Positions 1 through 8,672 of a stretch of 64,000 nt of DNA are shown here, piece after piece. A model generated the notes under the pieces. That model searched no databases, was not told the origin of the DNA, and was given only the letters and a program-made list of their open reading frames with translations. Made by a program: the position numbers and the translations under genes. This DNA comes from Dactylosporangium fulvum (GTDB lineage: Bacteria; Actinomycetota; Actinomycetes; Mycobacteriales; Micromonosporaceae). The DNA lies in contig NZ_CP073720.1 in assembly GCF_025137375.1 (NCBI RefSeq), positions 3,186,501 to 3,250,500 of the forward strand, written 5' to 3'. The stretch's first letter is position 1. The number at the start of each line of letters is the position of its first letter.

Positions 1-3000
1 TTGCGGCATCAGTCGGCCGAGGCCGACGCGGGACGCCTCGTGCTCGCCACGCTACCGCCGTCGTTCGACCGCCGTTCAGCCGCCCGGTTCCTGCGCAGCA
101 CGCTCGGCAAGCTCTGGATCGCGGGAGTACCGGTGCGCTGGCCCGCGATCGGGGGCGGCAACACCAGGGTCGCCCTGCCCACCACGCCGTTCAACCGGCG
201 CGAGCATCGTGTCACCCGCCGGTGGGAGACCGAGCAGGCACCGCCGAGGACCACTGCGCTCACTCGTAAGGAGAACCTCGCGGAATGGTTCTCCGTGCCG
301 TGCTGGGAGCCGCTGCCGCCGCTGCCCGCCGGGGCCGGCGCCGCCGTCGAGCCTTCCACGTGGCTCGTGTTCCTCGACGACCTCGACGTCGGCGACCATG
401 TCGTCGCGCGGCTGATCGAGCGCGGACACCGCGTGGCGGCGGTGCGGCCCGGCGAAGCGAGCCAGAACCTGGGCGACGGGCGCCACACGGTTCGGCCCGA
501 CCGGGTGGAGGACTACGCTGAGCTGCTGCGGGAGCTGGAGCGGACCGTCGGCACCCCCCGGCACATCGTGCACTGCTGGACCGTGACCAGCCCGCAGGAG
601 AGCCCGGACCCCGGCGAACTGCGCCGGCGTGCCTTCGACAGCCTGCTGTTCCTGGCACAGGCGCTCGGTGGGCTCGGCACCACCCCGGACGTTGCGGTCA
701 CCGTGGTCTCCAACGACCTGCATCCGCTGGACGGCAGTGCCACGCAGCCGCTCAAAGCCCTGTTGCTCGGGCCCTGTCAGGTCTGGCCGCGCGAGGCGGC
801 CGGCGTCGCCTGCCGCAGCGTGGACGTCAGCCTTGCCGCTCCGGCGAGTCGCCGCGACCCGCTTCGGGCCCTCGACGCCCTCGTCGAGCAGTTGCACCAG
901 CCGGTCTCGGACACCCAGATCGCGCTGCGCGGCGCGGCCCGCTGGCGACGGACGTTTCTCCCCGCCGAACTGCACGGCACGAAGGCGGACAACCCGCGGC
1001 TGCGGCCGGGCGGCACTTACGTGATCACCGGCGGACTGGGCGGGATGGGCCTGGAGCTGGCCGGCCACCTGGCCCGCACGACCGGTGCGAACCTCGTGCT
1101 GCTCGGCCGTCACGGGCTGCCGGCCCGCGCCGAGTGGGACGATGTGGTCGGTTCGCCCGGGGCGGATGCCGCGCTCGTCCGCAGGATCGAGAGTGTGCGG
1201 CGGCTGGAGGAACTCGGCAGCCAGGTCGAGGTCGTCCGCGCTGACGTCACCGACGCTCCGGCGGTGGCCGCGGCCATGCGGTGGGCCACGGACCGCTTCG
1301 GAGCTGTGCACGGCGTCGTGCACGCCGCAGGCGTACCCGGCGGCGGCCTCATGCAGCTCAAGGACCCGGAGGCGGCCGCGAGGGTGCTGGCGCCGAAGGT
1401 GGCCGGCACCCTCGCGCTCCTTGACGCCTGCCGCGAGATCGCGACCGACCTGGATTTTGTCCTCCTGTGCTCCTCCCTGCTGTCCGTCACCGGTGGACTC
1501 GGACAGGTGGACTACTGTGCGGCGAACGCCTTCCTGGATGCGGTGGCCCACCACCACGAGGCACTCGGCGACCTGCCGGTCACGGCGGTCAACTGGGACG
1601 CCTGGCGCGAGGTCGGCATGGCCGAGCACGCCGCCGCCGGTGCCGTCGAGGCGCAGCACCCGACGGAAACCGGCCATCCGTTGCTGCCCCGGCGTCTCGG
1701 CCAGGCTGAGCAGCACGCGGTCTACGCGGCGGACTTCAGCGTCGAGGGCAGCTGGCTCGTCGACGAGCACCGGATGCTCGGCTACCCGGTCGTCCCCGGA
1801 ACGGGACACCTCGAACTGGTGCGAGCGGCCGTGTCCGACCATTCCGGCGGCGAGCTGCGAGCGCTGTCGGACATCACCTTCATGTCCCCGATCGTGCTGG
1901 ACGAAGAACGGTCCCGCGAGGTCAGGGTGGTCCTCGACCGCACCGGCGAGGAGTACGAGTTCTCGGTGGTCAGCCGGTACGACGGCACGGCGGAGTGGCA
2001 GCTCAACTCCACCGGCCGGGCGACCGTCGGCGACCGCGACGCCCCGCCGGCCGCACGACACCTGGACGTCGCGTCGCTCATCGGGACCGGCGGTCTGCGT
2101 CCGGTGGAGCGACTGGTGCACGAGGGGCCGATGGGCTTCTCGGGCCGATCCCGGTGCCTGGAGTGGATGTCCGGCGGCGATCGGGAGTTCCTGGCCCTGT
2201 TGGCGTTGCCTGAACAGTTCGCGCACGAGGTCGCCGACCTGCCCCTCCATCCGTCATTGATGGACCTGGCTACCGCGTTCGTCGGGCTGTACGCGGCGGA
2301 GGAGTTCCGAATCCCGATCTCGTACGGCCGTCTCACGCAATACGCGCCGCTCACGGCGCGCGTGTACAGCCATCATCGCTACGCCGTCGCCGACGATGCC
2401 GGACGCGAGACCCTCTCGGCCGACGTGACGATCACCGACCTGGACGGCCGGGTGCTGGTCGAGATCGAGGGGTTCGTCCTGAAGCGGACCGGCGACCTCA
2501 CCGGGCGGCTGGCGGCCCTGTGCGGCGGGACGTCGGACAACATCGTCGCCTACCACTTCGCCGAGGCCGCCCGGGAGCGCGAGACCTCGGTTCCCGCATT
2601 TCTTCGTCAGCAACTGGAGCAGGGCATCCGGCCGGAGGAGGGTGTGGCGGCCTTCGACCGGATCGTGGCGGCCGGGCCGGGCCCCCAGGTCGCGGTCTGC
2701 ACGCAGGATCTTGACGCGGTCATGGCACAGGTCGTCGCCGAGGGCGCACAGACGAGCCGGCCCGCGGCCCCGGCCGGTCCCGCGCATCCTCGACCGCTCC
2801 TGATGACCCCGTACACGGCCCCGAGGGGTGAGACCGAGGGCGCGTTGGCCGCGCTCTGGCAAGGTCTGCTGGGCCTGGACCGGGTCGGCGCGCACGACAA
2901 CTTCTTCGAGCTCGGGGGGCATTCGCTGCTGGGAATCCAGCTCGCGGCCCGGTTGCGCGCGGACCTGGGCGTGGAAGTCGCCCTCGGCACCATCTTCAAC

Positions 3001-3060
3001 GCGCTCACGGTCGCCGAACTGGCGGCGGTCGTGGAGCGGCTCAGGGACGAGGCCGGCTGA
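1..3060 (+). CDS. Type I modular polyketide synthase, C-terminal part (AT end-KR-DH-ACP)
   Basis: The reading frame is open at base 1, so the gene begins upstream and the first TTG is not a real start. Residues 28-70 match the conserved linker that closes an acyltransferase domain. A ketoreductase follows, with its structural half at about 110-320, NADPH motif TGGLGGMG near 340, Ser-Ser near 487 and YxxxN with Tyr505. A dehydratase follows, with HxxxGxxxxP at His590 and the HPSLMD motif carrying Asp755. The protein ends in an acyl carrier domain, LGGHSLL, with the phosphopantetheine serine at Ser975. There is no enoylreductase and no thioesterase. The KR precedes the DH, opposite to the usual DH-KR order, and the acidic linker that normally follows a KR sits after the DH (about 860-910). 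Genes for an unusual malonyl-type extender unit follow directly. The KS and most of the AT lie outside the window. Confidence 0.93.
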   Translation: MRHQSAEADAGRLVLATLPPSFDRRSAARFLRSTLGKLWIAGVPVRWPAIGGGNTRVALPTTPFNRREHRVTRRWETEQAPPRTTALTRKENLAEWFSVPCWEPLPPLPAGAGAAVEPSTWLVFLDDLDVGDHVVARLIERGHRVAAVRPGEASQNLGDGRHTVRPDRVEDYAELLRELERTVGTPRHIVHCWTVTSPQESPDPGELRRRAFDSLLFLAQALGGLGTTPDVAVTVVSNDLHPLDGSATQPLKALLLGPCQVWPREAAGVACRSVDVSLAAPASRRDPLRALDALVEQLHQPVSDTQIALRGAARWRRTFLPAELHGTKADNPRLRPGGTYVITGGLGGMGLELAGHLARTTGANLVLLGRHGLPARAEWDDVVGSPGADAALVRRIESVRRLEELGSQVEVVRADVTDAPAVAAAMRWATDRFGAVHGVVHAAGVPGGGLMQLKDPEAAARVLAPKVAGTLALLDACREIATDLDFVLLCSSLLSVTGGLGQVDYCAANAFLDAVAHHHEALGDLPVTAVNWDAWREVGMAEHAAAGAVEAQHPTETGHPLLPRRLGQAEQHAVYAADFSVEGSWLVDEHRMLGYPVVPGTGHLELVRAAVSDHSGGELRALSDITFMSPIVLDEERSREVRVVLDRTGEEYEFSVVSRYDGTAEWQLNSTGRATVGDRDAPPAARHLDVASLIGTGGLRPVERLVHEGPMGFSGRSRCLEWMSGGDREFLALLALPEQFAHEVADLPLHPSLMDLATAFVGLYAAEEFRIPISYGRLTQYAPLTARVYSHHRYAVADDAGRETLSADVTITDLDGRVLVEIEGFVLKRTGDLTGRLAALCGGTSDNIVAYHFAEAARERETSVPAFLRQQLEQGIRPEEGVAAFDRIVAAGPGPQVAVCTQDLDAVMAQVVAEGAQTSRPAAPAGPAHPRPLLMTPYTAPRGETEGALAALWQGLLGLDRVGAHDNFFELGGHSLLGIQLAARLRADLGVEVALGTIFNALTVAELAAVVERLRDEAG

Positions 3061-3132
3061 TGGTTCAGCGTCTTCAGTGTCTCCAGTGGCCCGCCAAGTG
3101 GGCAGGCATCGATTACGGCATGGAGTGGAGAA

Positions 3133-4005
3133 TTGGAATCGCTTCGCACGGTGGGTGTGGCCGGAGCTGGGGTGATGGGCCGCGAGGTGGCCCAGGTGCT
3201 GTCCCAGCACGGGCTGCGGGTGATCCTGGTCGACGTGTCCGACGAGGCGCTGAGAAGCGCACGCGAGGCCATTGAGCAGAAGGTCCGCTTTCGGGGACTG
3301 CTGGGGCTCGGCGGACCGGCTGTGCCTGTGGCGGAGGTGCTGGAGGGCATCACGTTCGCCACGGACTTCAAGCAATTCACCGAGGTCGACTTCGTCGTCG
3401 AGAACGTCACCGAGGACTGGGAGATCAAACGCCAGGTGTTCCAGGAGATCGACCGGCTCTGCCCGGCACACGCTGTCTTCGCGGTGAACACCTCGTGCAT
3501 CCCCATCACCAAGGTCGGCAGCGCGGTCACGCGCCCGGACCGCGTCATCGGTACCCACTTCATGAACCCGGTCACCCAGAAGCCGGTTGTCGAGATCATC
3601 CGAGGGCACCACACCTCGGATCCGACCGTCGCCACCACACAGCGCCTTCTCAAGGCGATCGGCAAGGAGGGCATCGTCGTGAACGACGCGCCCGGCTTCG
3701 TGTCCAACCGCGTGCTCATGCTGACCATCAACGAGGCCGTTTTCCTGCTGCAGGAAGGTGTCAGCACCGTCGAGGACATCGACGCCATCTTCAGGACCTG
3801 CTTCGGGCACAAGATGGGGCCCCTGGAGACGGCTGACCTCATCGGTCTGGACACCATCCTGCACTCGATCGACGGCCTCTACGAAAGCTTCGCCGACAGC
3901 AAGTACCGGCCCTGCCCGCTGCTGCAGCGGATGGTCCACGCCGGTCTGCACGGCCGCAAGAGCGGCCGCGGCTTCTACGACTACGGCGGTCGAGCCACCG
4001 CCTGA
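3133..4005 (+). CDS. 3-hydroxyacyl-CoA dehydrogenase family protein (FkbK/Asm13-like), extender-unit biosynthesis
   Basis: This 290-aa protein has the N-terminal NAD-binding motif GAGVMG (11-16) and the two-domain layout of 3-hydroxybutyryl-CoA dehydrogenases. It includes the conserved NTSCIPITK and GTHFMNPV segments and a C-terminal helical domain ending GRKSGRGFYDY. In FK520- and ansamitocin-type clusters this family oxidises the 2-hydroxyl of glyceryl-ACP during synthesis of oxygenated malonyl-ACP. The start is a TTG at 3133; GGAG at 3122-3125 lies 7 nt upstream and no ATG fits the family's N-terminus. The gene order KR-type dehydrogenase, ACP, acyl-CoA dehydrogenase, FkbH-like matches the asm13-16 arrangement as I remember it. 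Function is inferred from family and context. Confidence 0.9.
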   Translation: MESLRTVGVAGAGVMGREVAQVLSQHGLRVILVDVSDEALRSAREAIEQKVRFRGLLGLGGPAVPVAEVLEGITFATDFKQFTEVDFVVENVTEDWEIKRQVFQEIDRLCPAHAVFAVNTSCIPITKVGSAVTRPDRVIGTHFMNPVTQKPVVEIIRGHHTSDPTVATTQRLLKAIGKEGIVVNDAPGFVSNRVLMLTINEAVFLLQEGVSTVEDIDAIFRTCFGHKMGPLETADLIGLDTILHSIDGLYESFADSKYRPCPLLQRMVHAGLHGRKSGRGFYDYGGRATA

Positions 4006-4054
4006 ACCGCCCCGTGCGGCCGGATTCCACACACACCATCACAGAGAGGCCCCG

Positions 4055-4306
4055 ATGGACGCCACAAAGTCCGCCATCAGGGAATTCATCAACAAACACA
4101 TCGGCAGCCGCGAGATTGCCGACGACGACGACCTGTTCGTCTCCGGGTACGTGAACTCGCTCTTCGTCATGCAACTGGTGATGTTCGTGGAGAGCACCCT
4201 GGCGACCCCGGTCGCCGACGAGGACCTGCACATGGACAACTTCCGCAGTGTGCACGCCATAGCGGACTTCGTGGCGCGGAAAGCGGCGCGCACGATGGTC
4301 GCCTGA
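4055..4306 (+). CDS. Free-standing acyl carrier protein (FkbJ/Asm14-like)
   Basis: This 83-aa acidic protein contains the phosphopantetheine site in the sequence GYVNSLFVMQ, with Ser35 as the predicted attachment residue. The usual DSL is NSL here, as is common in carrier proteins of the oxygenated-malonyl pathway. The ATG at 4055 follows GAGAGG by a normal distance. An upstream in-frame extension exists but overlaps the preceding gene and adds low-complexity sequence, so I reject it. In the pathway this protein carries the glyceryl unit loaded by the FkbH-like protein and presents it to the two dehydrogenases, finally delivering hydroxymalonyl to a PKS acyltransferase. That role is inferred from gene order and family. 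Confidence 0.88.
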   Translation: MDATKSAIREFINKHIGSREIADDDDLFVSGYVNSLFVMQLVMFVESTLATPVADEDLHMDNFRSVHAIADFVARKAARTMVA

Positions 4307-4326
4307 CAACCGCGGAGGGACGCACG

Positions 4327-5463
4327 ATGCAGTTGACGGCCCAGCAGGAGCGCCTGCTCAAGGAAGCCCGGTCCTACGTGGCTGAGGAAATCGCCCCGTA
4401 CGCCGGAGCATGGGACGAGCAGCAGGCCGTTCCCGACACGGCCGTCGCCGGGTTCGCCGCCCGCGGCCACCTCGGCGCACTGGTGCCCCAGGAGTACGGT
4501 GGTGCCGGACTTGACGCTGTTTCGTTCGGACTGCTGAACGAAGCGGTCGGCTACGGCTGCTCGTCGATGCGCAGCCTGCTGACCGTGCACAGCATGGTCG
4601 TCCACGCGGTGGCCCGCTGGGGCAGCGAGCGGCAACGCGCTACCTGGCTGCCCCGGCTGGCGAGCGGCGAGAGCGTCGGCGCGTTCGGCCTCTCCGAGCG
4701 GGAGGCCGGCAGCGACGCTTCGCAGCTGCGGACAACCGCGGAACAACTGCCGGAGGGCAACTACACCCTCAGCGGCCGCAAGATGTGGACCACCTTCGGG
4801 CAGCGGGCGGACGTCTTCCTCGTGTTCGCTCGGCTGGACGGCCGGATCACCGCATTCCTCGTGGAGCGCCGAGCGCCCGGACTGGAGGTCGTGCCCGTCT
4901 CCGGCATGCTCGGCACCCGGGCATCCCGACTGGCCGAACTCCGGTTCGACGACTGCCGGGTGCCGGCCGACGCCGTTGTCGGCCGGCCCGGATTCGGGCT
5001 GACCGCGGTGGCCCTCAGTGCCCTGGACGTCGGCCGTTACAGCGTGGCGTGGGGGTGCGTCGGCCTGCTCGCCGCATGCGCCGACGCCTCCGTCTCGTAT
5101 GCACAGCAACGCCTCCAGTTCGGCAAGCCCCTGGGTGAGCATCAGTTGATCCGCCGCATGATCGCCGACATGGTCACCGACACGACGGCGGCCCGGCTGT
5201 TGTGCCTCAGGGCCGGCCGGCTGAAGGACCTGGGCGACCCGGAGACGGTGAACGCGACCTGGATGGCCAAGTACTTCGCCTCGGTCAAAGCATTTCGCGC
5301 GGCGGCGGACACCGTGCAGATCTTCGGCGCCGTCGGCTGCTCCGAGGGCCACCCCGCCCAGCGCATGCTCAGGGACGCGAAGGTCATGGAGATTATCGAG
5401 GGGAGCACCGAAGTGCAGCAGGACTATCTGGCGCAGGCCGCGTTGCGGGAGCGCGCTGGATGA
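4327..5463 (+). CDS. Acyl-CoA dehydrogenase family protein (FkbI/Asm15-like)
   Basis: This 378-aa protein has the standard acyl-CoA dehydrogenase layout: an N-terminal helical domain, a beta domain with GLSEREAGSD and WTTFG, and a C-terminal helical domain with QLRFGKPLGEHQ-type sequence and the conserved IIEGSTEVQ, in which Glu358 is near the flavin site. In methoxymalonyl- and hydroxymalonyl-ACP pathways this flavoprotein takes part in oxidising the carrier-bound C3 unit to the carboxylate level. The ATG at 4327 follows GGAGGGA with good spacing. The stop overlaps the next gene's start (ATGA), so the two are probably translationally coupled. Assignment to the extender pathway comes from the neighbours. 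Confidence 0.92.
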   Translation: MQLTAQQERLLKEARSYVAEEIAPYAGAWDEQQAVPDTAVAGFAARGHLGALVPQEYGGAGLDAVSFGLLNEAVGYGCSSMRSLLTVHSMVVHAVARWGSERQRATWLPRLASGESVGAFGLSEREAGSDASQLRTTAEQLPEGNYTLSGRKMWTTFGQRADVFLVFARLDGRITAFLVERRAPGLEVVPVSGMLGTRASRLAELRFDDCRVPADAVVGRPGFGLTAVALSALDVGRYSVAWGCVGLLAACADASVSYAQQRLQFGKPLGEHQLIRRMIADMVTDTTAARLLCLRAGRLKDLGDPETVNATWMAKYFASVKAFRAAADTVQIFGAVGCSEGHPAQRMLRDAKVMEIIEGSTEVQQDYLAQAALRERAG

Positions 5464-6497
5464 GTGCGAACGGCAAGACGGTGAAGTGCGTCGTCTGGGA
5501 CCTGGACCATACGGTCTGGGACGGCGCGCTCCTGGAGGACGATCGTGTCGCGCTACGACCCGGCGTCACCGAGGCCATCCGCACTCTCGATGAGCGCGGC
5601 ATTCTCCACTCGATCGCCAGCCGCAACGACCATGCGGCCGCCATGGCGAGGCTCGAAGAGCTGGGCCTGGCCGACTACTTCCTCTACCCGCAGATCAACT
5701 GGGGCAAGAAGTCCTCGTCCGTGCGGGCCGTGGCCAAGGCGCTCAACATCGGCCTCGACGCTGTCGCGTTCATCGATGACCAGCCCTTCGAACGCGACGA
5801 GGTCGCCTTCGAGCTGCCGCAGGTGCGCTGTCTGGACGCGGCCGCACTGCCCGACCTTGCGCGGATGCCCGAACTGACGCCGCGTTTTGTCACCGAGGAC
5901 TCCCGGATTCGCCGTCAGATGTACCGGGCCGACCAGGTTCGTCAGGGGGTCGAGGAGCGGTTCGACGGGGCTCAGGACCAGTTCTTGAGTACCTTGGGCA
6001 TGCGGTTCGAGATCCGCCCCGCGGCCGAGTCCGATCTGCGGCGAGCCGAGGAGCTGACGGTCCGCACCAACCAGTTGAACACCACCGGCGTCACCTACTC
6101 CTACGAGGAACTCGACGCGTTCCGCGAGTCGGACCGGCATCTGCTGTTGACCGCGTCGCTCACCGACCGGTACGGCCCGTACGGCACTATCGGGCTGGCG
6201 CTGGTTGAGACCGGTGAGCAGGACTGGAACCTCCGGCTGCTGTTGATGTCGTGCCGAGTGATGTCGCGCGGAGTGGGCGTCGTTCTGATCAACCACATCA
6301 AACGCCGGGCCCGGGACGCGGGCGCACAGCTGATCGCGGACTTCGTGTCGACCGATCGCAATCGGATGATGTACGTCTCCTTCAAGTTCAACGGGTTCGC
6401 CGAGATCTCCCGCGACGAACGTGTCGTGCGGTTCGCCGCCGACCTGTCCTCCATCCCGGCAGACCCGCCCTACCTCGACGTTCGCGTAGTCGGCTGA
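5460..6497 (+). CDS. fkbH: FkbH-like HAD-superfamily protein, glyceryl transfer to ACP
   Basis: This 345-aa protein starts with a HAD-type motif, VVWDLDHTVWDG, carrying Asp14 and Asp16. The sequence DDQPFERDEV resembles the family's later acidic motif, and the C-terminal half (about 185-340) is GNAT-like with RTNQLNTTG and LLLMSCRVMSRGVG. This is the diagnostic FkbH arrangement. The family takes 1,3-bisphosphoglycerate, removes phosphate and loads glycerate onto the pathway's acyl carrier protein. The ATG at 5460 overlaps the preceding stop by four bases. A longer in-frame extension to 5202 lies entirely inside the upstream gene and is not used. With the dehydrogenases at 3133 and 4327 and the ACP at 4055 it forms a complete hydroxymalonyl-ACP set. 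The O-methyltransferase that would give methoxymalonyl-ACP is not in the window. Confidence 0.93.
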   Translation: MSANGKTVKCVVWDLDHTVWDGALLEDDRVALRPGVTEAIRTLDERGILHSIASRNDHAAAMARLEELGLADYFLYPQINWGKKSSSVRAVAKALNIGLDAVAFIDDQPFERDEVAFELPQVRCLDAAALPDLARMPELTPRFVTEDSRIRRQMYRADQVRQGVEERFDGAQDQFLSTLGMRFEIRPAAESDLRRAEELTVRTNQLNTTGVTYSYEELDAFRESDRHLLLTASLTDRYGPYGTIGLALVETGEQDWNLRLLLMSCRVMSRGVGVVLINHIKRRARDAGAQLIADFVSTDRNRMMYVSFKFNGFAEISRDERVVRFAADLSSIPADPPYLDVRVVG

Positions 6498-6561
6498 GAG
6501 CCCCGGACCCGGCCTGCGTGCGCGCCACCGTGCCCCGCGGCAGCTTCGTACAGAGAGGAAC

Positions 6562-7305
6562 ATGATGCACCTCATCCAGAAGAAGGCCCTGGTCACCGGA
6601 GGATCCCGCGGCATCGGTCGCGGAGTCGTCGAACGGCTCGCCGCCGACGGCGCGGACATCGCCTTCACCTACCGCGAGCGAGAGGCGGACGCGAAGGAGG
6701 TCGTCGCGGCGGTGGAGGCCGCGGGACGTGTTGCGCACGCCATCCGTGTGGACCTCACCGACGTCGCCGAGGTGCGTCGAGCGATACGGGCGGCGCACCG
6801 CCTCCTGGGCGGCCTGGACATCCTGGTGAACAACGCCGCGGCGGCGGCCACGGCGACACGTATCGACGCCGCCACGGAGGAAGAGTTCGACCGGGCGATG
6901 GCGGTCAACGCCCGTGCCGTCTTCTTCTCCCTCCAAGAGGCGTCGAGCCTGATGAGCAACGGCGGTCGCATCATCAACCTCTCCACGGCCAACACCGCGT
7001 TGCCGGTGCCGGGCGTCTCGCTGCACGCCGGCAGCAAGGCGGCCGTCGAGCAGTACACCCGCGTGGCTGCTCAGGAACTCGGTCCGCAGGGCATCACGGT
7101 CAACACCATCTCGCCGGGGGCCACCGACACGGAACTGCTGCGGGCCAACATCACGGAGGAGGGCTTGGCGCTCGCCGTCAAGATGACGCCGCTGGGCCGG
7201 ATCGGCGAGCCGTCGGACATCGCCGGCGTGGTGGCCTTCCTCTGCGGCCCGGACGGTGCCTTCGTCAGCGGCCAGAACCTTCGCGTGACCGGCGGCATGG
7301 TCTGA
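6562..7305 (+). CDS. SDR-family oxidoreductase (3-oxoacyl-ACP reductase-like) with Tyr-to-His active-site change
   Basis: This 247-aa short-chain dehydrogenase has the cofactor motif TGGSRGIG near 11-18, LVNNAA near 92, an active-site-region serine in INLSTAN, and a classical C-terminus ending GQNLRVTGGMV. In place of YxxxK the sequence reads HAGSK: codon CAC at 7024-7026 gives His where the catalytic Tyr is expected. Dehydrogenation chemistry is therefore doubtful unless this is a sequencing error or a divergent mechanism. The start is ATG at 6562 or 6565 after GAGAGGAA. It follows the FkbH-like gene by 64 bp on the same strand, where an O-methyltransferase often sits in related clusters. 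A role in the polyketide pathway is only inferred. Confidence 0.85.
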   Translation: MMHLIQKKALVTGGSRGIGRGVVERLAADGADIAFTYREREADAKEVVAAVEAAGRVAHAIRVDLTDVAEVRRAIRAAHRLLGGLDILVNNAAAAATATRIDAATEEEFDRAMAVNARAVFFSLQEASSLMSNGGRIINLSTANTALPVPGVSLHAGSKAAVEQYTRVAAQELGPQGITVNTISPGATDTELLRANITEEGLALAVKMTPLGRIGEPSDIAGVVAFLCGPDGAFVSGQNLRVTGGMV

Positions 7306-7384
7306 TCCGCAGCGGCCGGGCCGCAGTGTGGGCGATCGAGCAACCCGGTTCCGGCAGGCGCCTGGTGCGGCGACCGACCCGTTG

Positions 7385-7820
7385 ACCGCGCGCACGACCC
7401 TGCGGCTGTCCGACCTGTCCGGCCGGCGGCTGCCTGACGGGACGGCGGCAGACAAGGGCGGCACGGAGCGGCCACCGGCCGGCTACCGCAGCACGCTGGA
7501 CCTCTCCCAGATCTTCAACCTGGTCGAGGTGGGCGGCATCGTGTGGATCCTGCCGGAGTGGGTGGCCCGGCGGTTCCCCCCGGCCGAACACCGCCTACCG
7601 GCCGGTGGAGGGACTGGAGCCGGTGACGCTGACGGTGGCCTGGCCGGCCGAGTCGCGCTCACCCGCGGTGGCGGCCTTCGTGCGGACCGCCAAACAGATC
7701 GCGCAAGCCGCCATCGGCGCCGAGTCGACGCTGGTGACCAATTCTGCCCACGCACTGTCGCGTCATTCCTCCGGCGACCCGGCAGGACCGGACGGCGGCC
7801 AGGGGCCGATCGGCCCCTGA
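7385..7820 (+). pseudogene. LysR-family regulator remnant (effector-domain C-terminus, frameshifted)
   Basis: Two overlapping frames together resemble the last third of a LysR substrate-binding domain. The first (about 7385-7585) reads LSDLSGRRLPDG, then IFNLVEVGGIVWILPEWVARRFP. The second continues with AYRPVEGLEPVTLTVAWP and SPAVAAFVRTAKQIAQ (about 7590-7710). The switch of frame near 7580-7595 and the complete lack of a helix-turn-helix N-terminus indicate a decayed gene. It sits exactly between the polyketide block and the siderophore block. It may be the remains of a pathway regulator or a scar of the event that joined them. Confidence 0.6.
7801..7818. terminator. Palindrome at the 3' end of the importer operon, possible terminator
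   Basis: AGGGGCCGATCGGCCCCT is an 18-bp perfect palindrome just beyond the stop of the minus-strand ATPase gene and at the end of the plus-strand LysR remnant. It could fold on either transcript. There is no U tract, which is normal for actinomycete terminators, so the call rests on symmetry and position only. Confidence 0.45.
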
Positions 7821-7835
7821 CGACCCGGTGACGCG

Positions 7836-8672
7836 CTAGCTGAGCGTGCGGGATGCGACCGGAGCGGACGGCACGGCGCCGCGGGGGAGGGGGACGACCA
7901 GCGGGGTGCCGGTGGCCGGGTCGGGGACGACGAGGGCGGCCAGGCCGAAGACATCGGCCAGCAGTTCAACCGTGAACACGTCGGCCGGGGTGCCCTGGGC
8001 GACGATCCGGCCGTCCTTCATCGCCACGACGTGGTCCGCGTAGCGCGCGGCCAGGCTCAGGTCGTGCAGCACCATCACGATGGTGCGGCCCCGCTCCCGG
8101 TGCAGGCGGGCCACCAGGTCCAGCACGTCGATCTGGTGGCTCAGGTCGAGGTAGGTCGTGGGCTCGTCCAGCAGGAGGATCTCGGTGCCCTGCGCGACGG
8201 CCATCGAGATCCAGGCCCGCTGGCGCTGGCCGCCGGACAGGGCGTCGACCGGGCGGTCCGCCAGGTCACGCATGTCGGTCCACTCCAGGGCCTCGGTCAC
8301 GATCTGCTGATCGCCGGGGGACCACTGGCGGAACCAGTTCTGGTGCGGGTGGCGGCCGCGCATCACCAGGTCGGCCACGGTCAGCCCGTCCGGCGCGACC
8401 GGGCTCTGCGGCAGCATCCCGACAATGCGGGCCACCTCGCGGGTCGGGATGCGGTCGAGGCGGCGGCCGTCGAGCAGGACCTCGCCGGCACGCGGGCGCA
8501 GCAGCCGGCCGAGGGCGCGCAGCAGCGTCGACTTGCCGCAGCCGTTGGGGCCGACGACGGCGGTGACCGCGCCGTCGGGGACGTCGAGGTCGAGGCCGTC
8601 GACGACGATCGCGTCGCCGTAGCCGAGGCGCAGTCCCCGGGCGCGCAACCGGGCCCCGGTGGTCTCCGTCAT
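7836..8672 (-). CDS. Ferric-siderophore ABC importer, ATP-binding protein (FepC/FecE family)
   Basis: This 278-aa ATPase has Walker [11 protein letters not shown]-loop LPQSP, signature [10 protein letters not shown], Walker B ILLLDEPT with its catalytic Glu, and H-loop LHD. The sequence [15 protein letters not shown] and the length are typical of iron-siderophore importers. It energises uptake through the two permeases encoded just upstream on the same strand. The start codon ATG (8672) overlaps the upstream permease stop (ATGA), which sets the start. The frame stays open further upstream but that part is inside the permease gene. The operon reads away from an iron box at 10790-10808. Confidence 0.96.
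   Translation of the reverse strand: MTETTGARLRARGLRLGYGDAIVVDGLDLDVPDGAVTAVVGPNGCGKSTLLRALGRLLRPRAGEVLLDGRRLDRIPTREVARIVGMLPQSPVAPDGLTVADLVMRGRHPHQNWFRQWSPGDQQIVTEALEWTDMRDLADRPVDALSGGQRQRAWISMAVAQGTEILLLDEPTTYLDLSHQIDVLDLVARLHRERGRTIVMVLHDLSLAARYADHVVAMKDGRIVAQGTPADVFTVELLADVFGLAALVVPDPATGTPLVVPLPRGAVPSAPVASRTLS

Noticed and set aside
1..3. TTG at base 1 as the start of the PKS gene
   Set aside because: The sequence begins inside an AT domain, so the true start lies upstream of the window.
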